8,515 bases of DNA, from assembly GCA_003818675.1 (NCBI GenBank), contig RPPD01000066.1, positions 1 through 8,515 on the forward strand. The letters are read 5' to 3'. Positions 6,416 to 8,515 of the stretch are shown one piece after another (the stretch's first letter is position 1; each line of letters opens with the position of its first letter). The notes under the pieces were generated by a model, which saw only the letters and a program-made list of their open reading frames with translations, had not been told where the DNA came from and searched no databases. The translations under genes were made by a program, and so were the position numbers. The stretch comes from Spirochaetaceae bacterium (GTDB taxonomy: Bacteria > Spirochaetota > Spirochaetia > SZUA-6 > RPPD01).

Positions 6416-6657
6416 CCATTTTTTCCCTCCTTTAAAATTGCCATAACCTGATCTTTTGTCAGGACCTTCCCGATGCTTTTTACTTTTCCGTCAATCACAA
6501 GCGCCGGGGTCATCATGACGCCGAATTCCATGATCTTGTCTATTTCAGTCACTTTTTCAATTTCAGCCGCAAGCCCCATGGCTGCCACAGCATCCCTCGC
6601 TTGCGCCTCAAGCAGTTTGCATTTGGGACACCCTGATCCAAGAATCTGTATTTTCAT
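6412..6657 (-). CDS. Small thioredoxin-family redox protein (CxxC)
   Basis: This is an 81-residue single-domain thioredoxin-fold protein without a signal peptide, so it is cytosolic. The active-site motif GCPKC places the redox cysteines at residues 10 and 13, directly after the first strand (KIQILGSG). The cis-proline is in MMTPALVIDGKV (Pro51), and the C-terminal strand/helix reads SIGKVLTKDQVMAIL. The size and motif fit the short 'redox-active disulfide protein 2' type commonly found with DUF318/ArsP permeases and arsenic genes. The start is the ATG at 6657 because AAAGGAGG (6670-6663) sits 5 nt upstream; the open frame extends nine codons further but without a ribosome site. Its first 50 nt overlap the SRPBCC-like gene and its stop overlaps the permease GTG. 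It likely exchanges disulfides with a neighbouring component or reduces arsenical-thiol adducts; the partner is not shown by sequence. Confidence 0.9.
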   Translation of the reverse strand: MKIQILGSGCPKCKLLEAQARDAVAAMGLAAEIEKVTEIDKIMEFGVMMTPALVIDGKVKSIGKVLTKDQVMAILKEGKNG

Positions 6658-6919
6658 AAAAACCTCCTTTATACTCAAATCCATCCGGAAAAGATGATTT
6701 TGTAATGGTAAAAGTCATTTTATGTATTTTTCCGTGAAGATACTCCCCGGCATGCATGACCGAGCCGGCCTTGAAATCTTTTCCCTTTTTCCATTCACAG
6801 CTGATATGGTCATGATTCCACGCGCGATAGTTTTCCGTTGATGAAAAAACATGGACAAGCGCGGCCAAAACAGCTTTTGCCGGGGCATGGATCAAAATTC
6901 GGTCTGTCAATTCAAGCAT
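6608..6919 (-). CDS. Short SRPBCC-like protein, probably truncated at the 3' end
   Basis: The 103-residue frame begins MLELTDRILIHAPAKAVLAAL, the typical opening strand and helix of SRPBCC/polyketide-cyclase-like domains, which usually run to 140 residues or more. It continues with YRAWNHDH, a strand pair around CEWKKGKDFKAGS, and HKMTFTITKSSFPDGFEYK (to about residue 84). From there the frame translates the ribosome site, start codon and coding start of the next gene in another frame, so the last 20 residues are not family-like. This suggests the C-terminal half was lost and the thioredoxin gene now follows directly. The ATG at 6919 overlaps the end of the ACR3 gene by 8 bp and has AAGGA five bases upstream, so it is probably still translated. 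It could be a remnant or a functional mini-domain. The domain family is inferred from pattern, not a search. Confidence 0.6.
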   Translation of the reverse strand: MLELTDRILIHAPAKAVLAALVHVFSSTENYRAWNHDHISCEWKKGKDFKAGSVMHAGEYLHGKIHKMTFTITKSSFPDGFEYKGGFYENTDSWIRVSQMQTA

Positions 6920-7991
6920 TGTGTTCCTTCTTGATTTTTTTATCAGGAAACCATTTTCTTGTCCCGTTTGCAATTTTCACCAAGGTCAGCATAACAGGCA
7001 CTTCTACCAGTACGCCAACTATTGTTGCCAACACTACAGGGGATGAAGTCCCGAATAGAGAAATCGCAACGGCAACTGACAGTTCAAAAAAATTGGAAGC
7101 CCCTATCATCCCGGCAGGTGCGGCAATGTCATGACTCAGCTTCAGTTTTTTACTGAGCAAATAGGCAATAAAAAAAATAAGGAAGGTCTGAATTGTCAGG
7201 GGGACTGCTATCAACAGAATATGCAGAGGATTATTGACGATGACTTCGCCCTGAAACGAAAAAATAATAATTAAAGTCAGAAGCAAACCAACGATTGTGA
7301 CGTTATTGAACTTTGGTATAAACTGTCTGTTGAAATATTCCCCGCCTTTTCTTCTTATGACAAGTACTCTCGTTAAGATACCCCCGGCCAAAGGAATCAC
7401 GACGAAAAGCAGGACGGACAATAACAATGTTTCCCATGGTATTGTGACTCCGCCGATACCGAGCAATAAAGCGACGATTGGCGTGAAGGCGATGAGAATG
7501 ATCAAATCATTGGTGGCCACCTGGACAACCGTGTAAGCCGGATTTCCTTTTGTCAGATGGCTCCAGACGAATACCATGGCGGTACAGGGTGCCGCCCCCA
7601 GAAGAATTGCTCCGGCAAGATAATCCTTTGCGAGTTCCGCAGGGATCAATGCCTCAAATACAAAAAAGAAAAAGAAAGCGGCAATGGCATACATTGTAAA
7701 CGGTTTGATCAGCCAATTGGTGATCCAGGTGACATACAGTCCTTTCGGATTTTTCCCCACATTCTTGATGCTGGCAAAATCCACCTTCATCATCATGGGA
7801 TAGATCATAAGCCAGATGAGGATTGCTATTGGAATTGAAACCTTGGCATATTCAAACAGCCCCAGAAATGCCGGAATGGCCGGCAGGAATTTGCCAATCA
7901 ACACCCCTGCGATCATGCAGAGGATGACCCAAAGGGTCAGATATTTTTCAAAAAAACCGATTTCAGCCTTTTTCTTCACAGTTTCACTCAT
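6912..7991 (-). CDS. acr3: ACR3-family arsenite efflux transporter
   Basis: This is a 359-residue inner-membrane carrier that extrudes arsenite (and possibly antimonite) using the proton motive force. It has about ten membrane segments, the normal length and topology of the family. Key signatures are GAAPCTAMVFVWS with the conserved Cys136, and GASNFFELSVAVAISLFG with the conserved Glu303. These correspond to the Cys and Glu known to be essential in characterised Acr3 proteins. The N-terminus is short and charged (MSETVKKKAE) and the C-terminus is lysine-rich. The ATG at 7991 has an AGGGGA ribosome site about 11 nt upstream. The gene starts 14 bp after the CcdA-like gene and its stop overlaps the SRPBCC-like start, so it sits inside the operon. 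This is the gene that anchors the operon to arsenic resistance. Homologues are often annotated arsB, though the family is unrelated to the classic ArsB. Confidence 0.96.
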   Translation of the reverse strand: MSETVKKKAEIGFFEKYLTLWVILCMIAGVLIGKFLPAIPAFLGLFEYAKVSIPIAILIWLMIYPMMMKVDFASIKNVGKNPKGLYVTWITNWLIKPFTMYAIAAFFFFFVFEALIPAELAKDYLAGAILLGAAPCTAMVFVWSHLTKGNPAYTVVQVATNDLIILIAFTPIVALLLGIGGVTIPWETLLLSVLLFVVIPLAGGILTRVLVIRRKGGEYFNRQFIPKFNNVTIVGLLLTLIIIFSFQGEVIVNNPLHILLIAVPLTIQTFLIFFIAYLLSKKLKLSHDIAAPAGMIGASNFFELSVAVAISLFGTSSPVVLATIVGVLVEVPVMLTLVKIANGTRKWFPDKKIKKEHNA

Positions 7992-8005
7992 AGCTTTTCT
8001 TTCCC

Positions 8006-8515
8006 CTATAATATCTGTTCTATAATCAAGTAGGCTCCCGCAAGAACCACGAGAATTCCGCAGATTCTTTTTACCCAGACAAAACCCTTTGAGGACTCAT
8101 TCCACTTCAGGAAACGGCTTACCGCGTGCGTAAAAGTGCCCGCAAACACAATGACCGCGCAATGCCCAAGCGCATAGAAAAACATGAGCATGATCGCAGC
8201 CGGCAGGTCCTTGGCTGCCGAGGCGAAAACAATTCCCAAAAGAGGCGCCATAAAGGCGAAGGAACATGGACCCAGCGCGATTCCGAAAACAAGCCCTATC
8301 AGGAAAATCGCAAGCTTGCCCTTCTTTTTAAAAACGGGTTTTACGGTAATTTCCAGGAACGGCAGAGGAAGCAGATCGGCAAGCATGAGGCCAAAGATTA
8401 TCAACAGCGCCCCCACCACATAACCACCGATGCCACCGGTATCGCCCAGAATATTTCCCGCGAGTCCGGTAATAAAACCAATGACAACAAGGCTGATCAA
8501 TATGCCAGAGGCGAA
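8006..8515 (-). CDS. CcdA/DsbD-like transmembrane protein, 5' end beyond window
   Basis: Only the C-terminal 169 residues or so are visible; the frame is open to the right edge, and a TTG at 8500 is not a credible start. There are about five hydrophobic segments: ISLVVIGFITGLAGN, GYVVGALLIIFGLMLADLL, a segment with ALGPCSFAFMAPLLG, AIMLMFFYALGHCAVIVFAG and ICGILVVLAGAYLII. GPCSFAFMAPLLG corresponds to the second-half cysteine motif of CcdA/DsbD electron-relay proteins; the first-half cysteine would lie off the window. Such proteins pass electrons from cytosolic thioredoxin across the membrane. Related proteins appear in arsenic operons, sometimes annotated as cytochrome c biogenesis protein or ArsG-like permease. 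It is 14 bp upstream of acr3 and cotranscribed. Whether it relays electrons or exports an arsenical cannot be decided from this part. Confidence 0.82.
   Translation of the reverse strand, partial: FASGILISLVVIGFITGLAGNILGDTGGIGGYVVGALLIIFGLMLADLLPLPFLEITVKPVFKKKGKLAIFLIGLVFGIALGPCSFAFMAPLLGIVFASAAKDLPAAIMLMFFYALGHCAVIVFAGTFTHAVSRFLKWNESSKGFVWVKRICGILVVLAGAYLIIEQIL

Noticed and set aside
1..8515. CRISPR arrays, tRNA/rRNA genes, insertion sequences, integrase or phage genes
   Set aside because: I looked for direct repeats with regular spacing, cloverleaf sequences and transposase motifs and saw none; the only notable repeat is the single palindrome at 5177-5220.

Overview
This window looks like a piece of chromosome from an anaerobic Gram-negative bacterium, most probably a Desulfobacterota ('deltaproteobacterial') lineage. 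The hints are a lipoprotein with a standard lipobox, a lysine 2,3-aminomutase, an ACR3/permease/thioredoxin arsenic cluster of the kind common in that group, and moderate G+C. The taxonomy is inference; no rRNA or other marker gene is present.

Left part (1-2435, genes on the minus strand). Bases 1-306 hold no gene I can support, only stop-poor minus-strand frames that may be a decayed or edge-truncated gene. A small lipoprotein (307-798) follows, with a perfect extended -10 promoter upstream. A 13-bp-stem intrinsic terminator (970-1005) ends the transcript of kamA (1068-2435), a radical-SAM, PLP-dependent lysine 2,3-aminomutase. kamA has a long N-terminal extension, and its start region carries an overlapping small ORF with a better Shine-Dalgarno.

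Middle (2436-4106, plus strand). A divergent intergenic region holds candidate promoters for both directions. It is followed by a DUF6941-like small protein (2679-3098) and an AraC-family regulator (3162-4106). The regulator is convergent with the permease operon, with only 15 bp between them.

Right part (4122-8515, all minus strand). This is a tightly packed arsenic/metalloid-efflux operon read from the right edge leftwards: a CcdA/DsbD-like membrane protein (its start lies beyond the window), ACR3 arsenite efflux carrier, a short SRPBCC-like protein that looks truncated, a small CxxC thioredoxin-like protein, and a full-length ArsP/DUF318 permease. Then come a 44-nt near-perfect palindrome and two small genes, each encoding one half of an ArsP/DUF318-type permease. 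Genes overlap by 4, 50 and 8 bp or are separated by 14 bp; only the palindrome opens a larger gap (78 bp).

The likely logic is that ACR3 exports arsenite and the permease exports organoarsenicals or another thiol-reactive substrate, while the thioredoxin-like and CcdA-like proteins supply or relay thiol reducing power. The cysteine-free split permease is the least explained component. The promoter and any ArsR-type regulator of this operon are not in the window.
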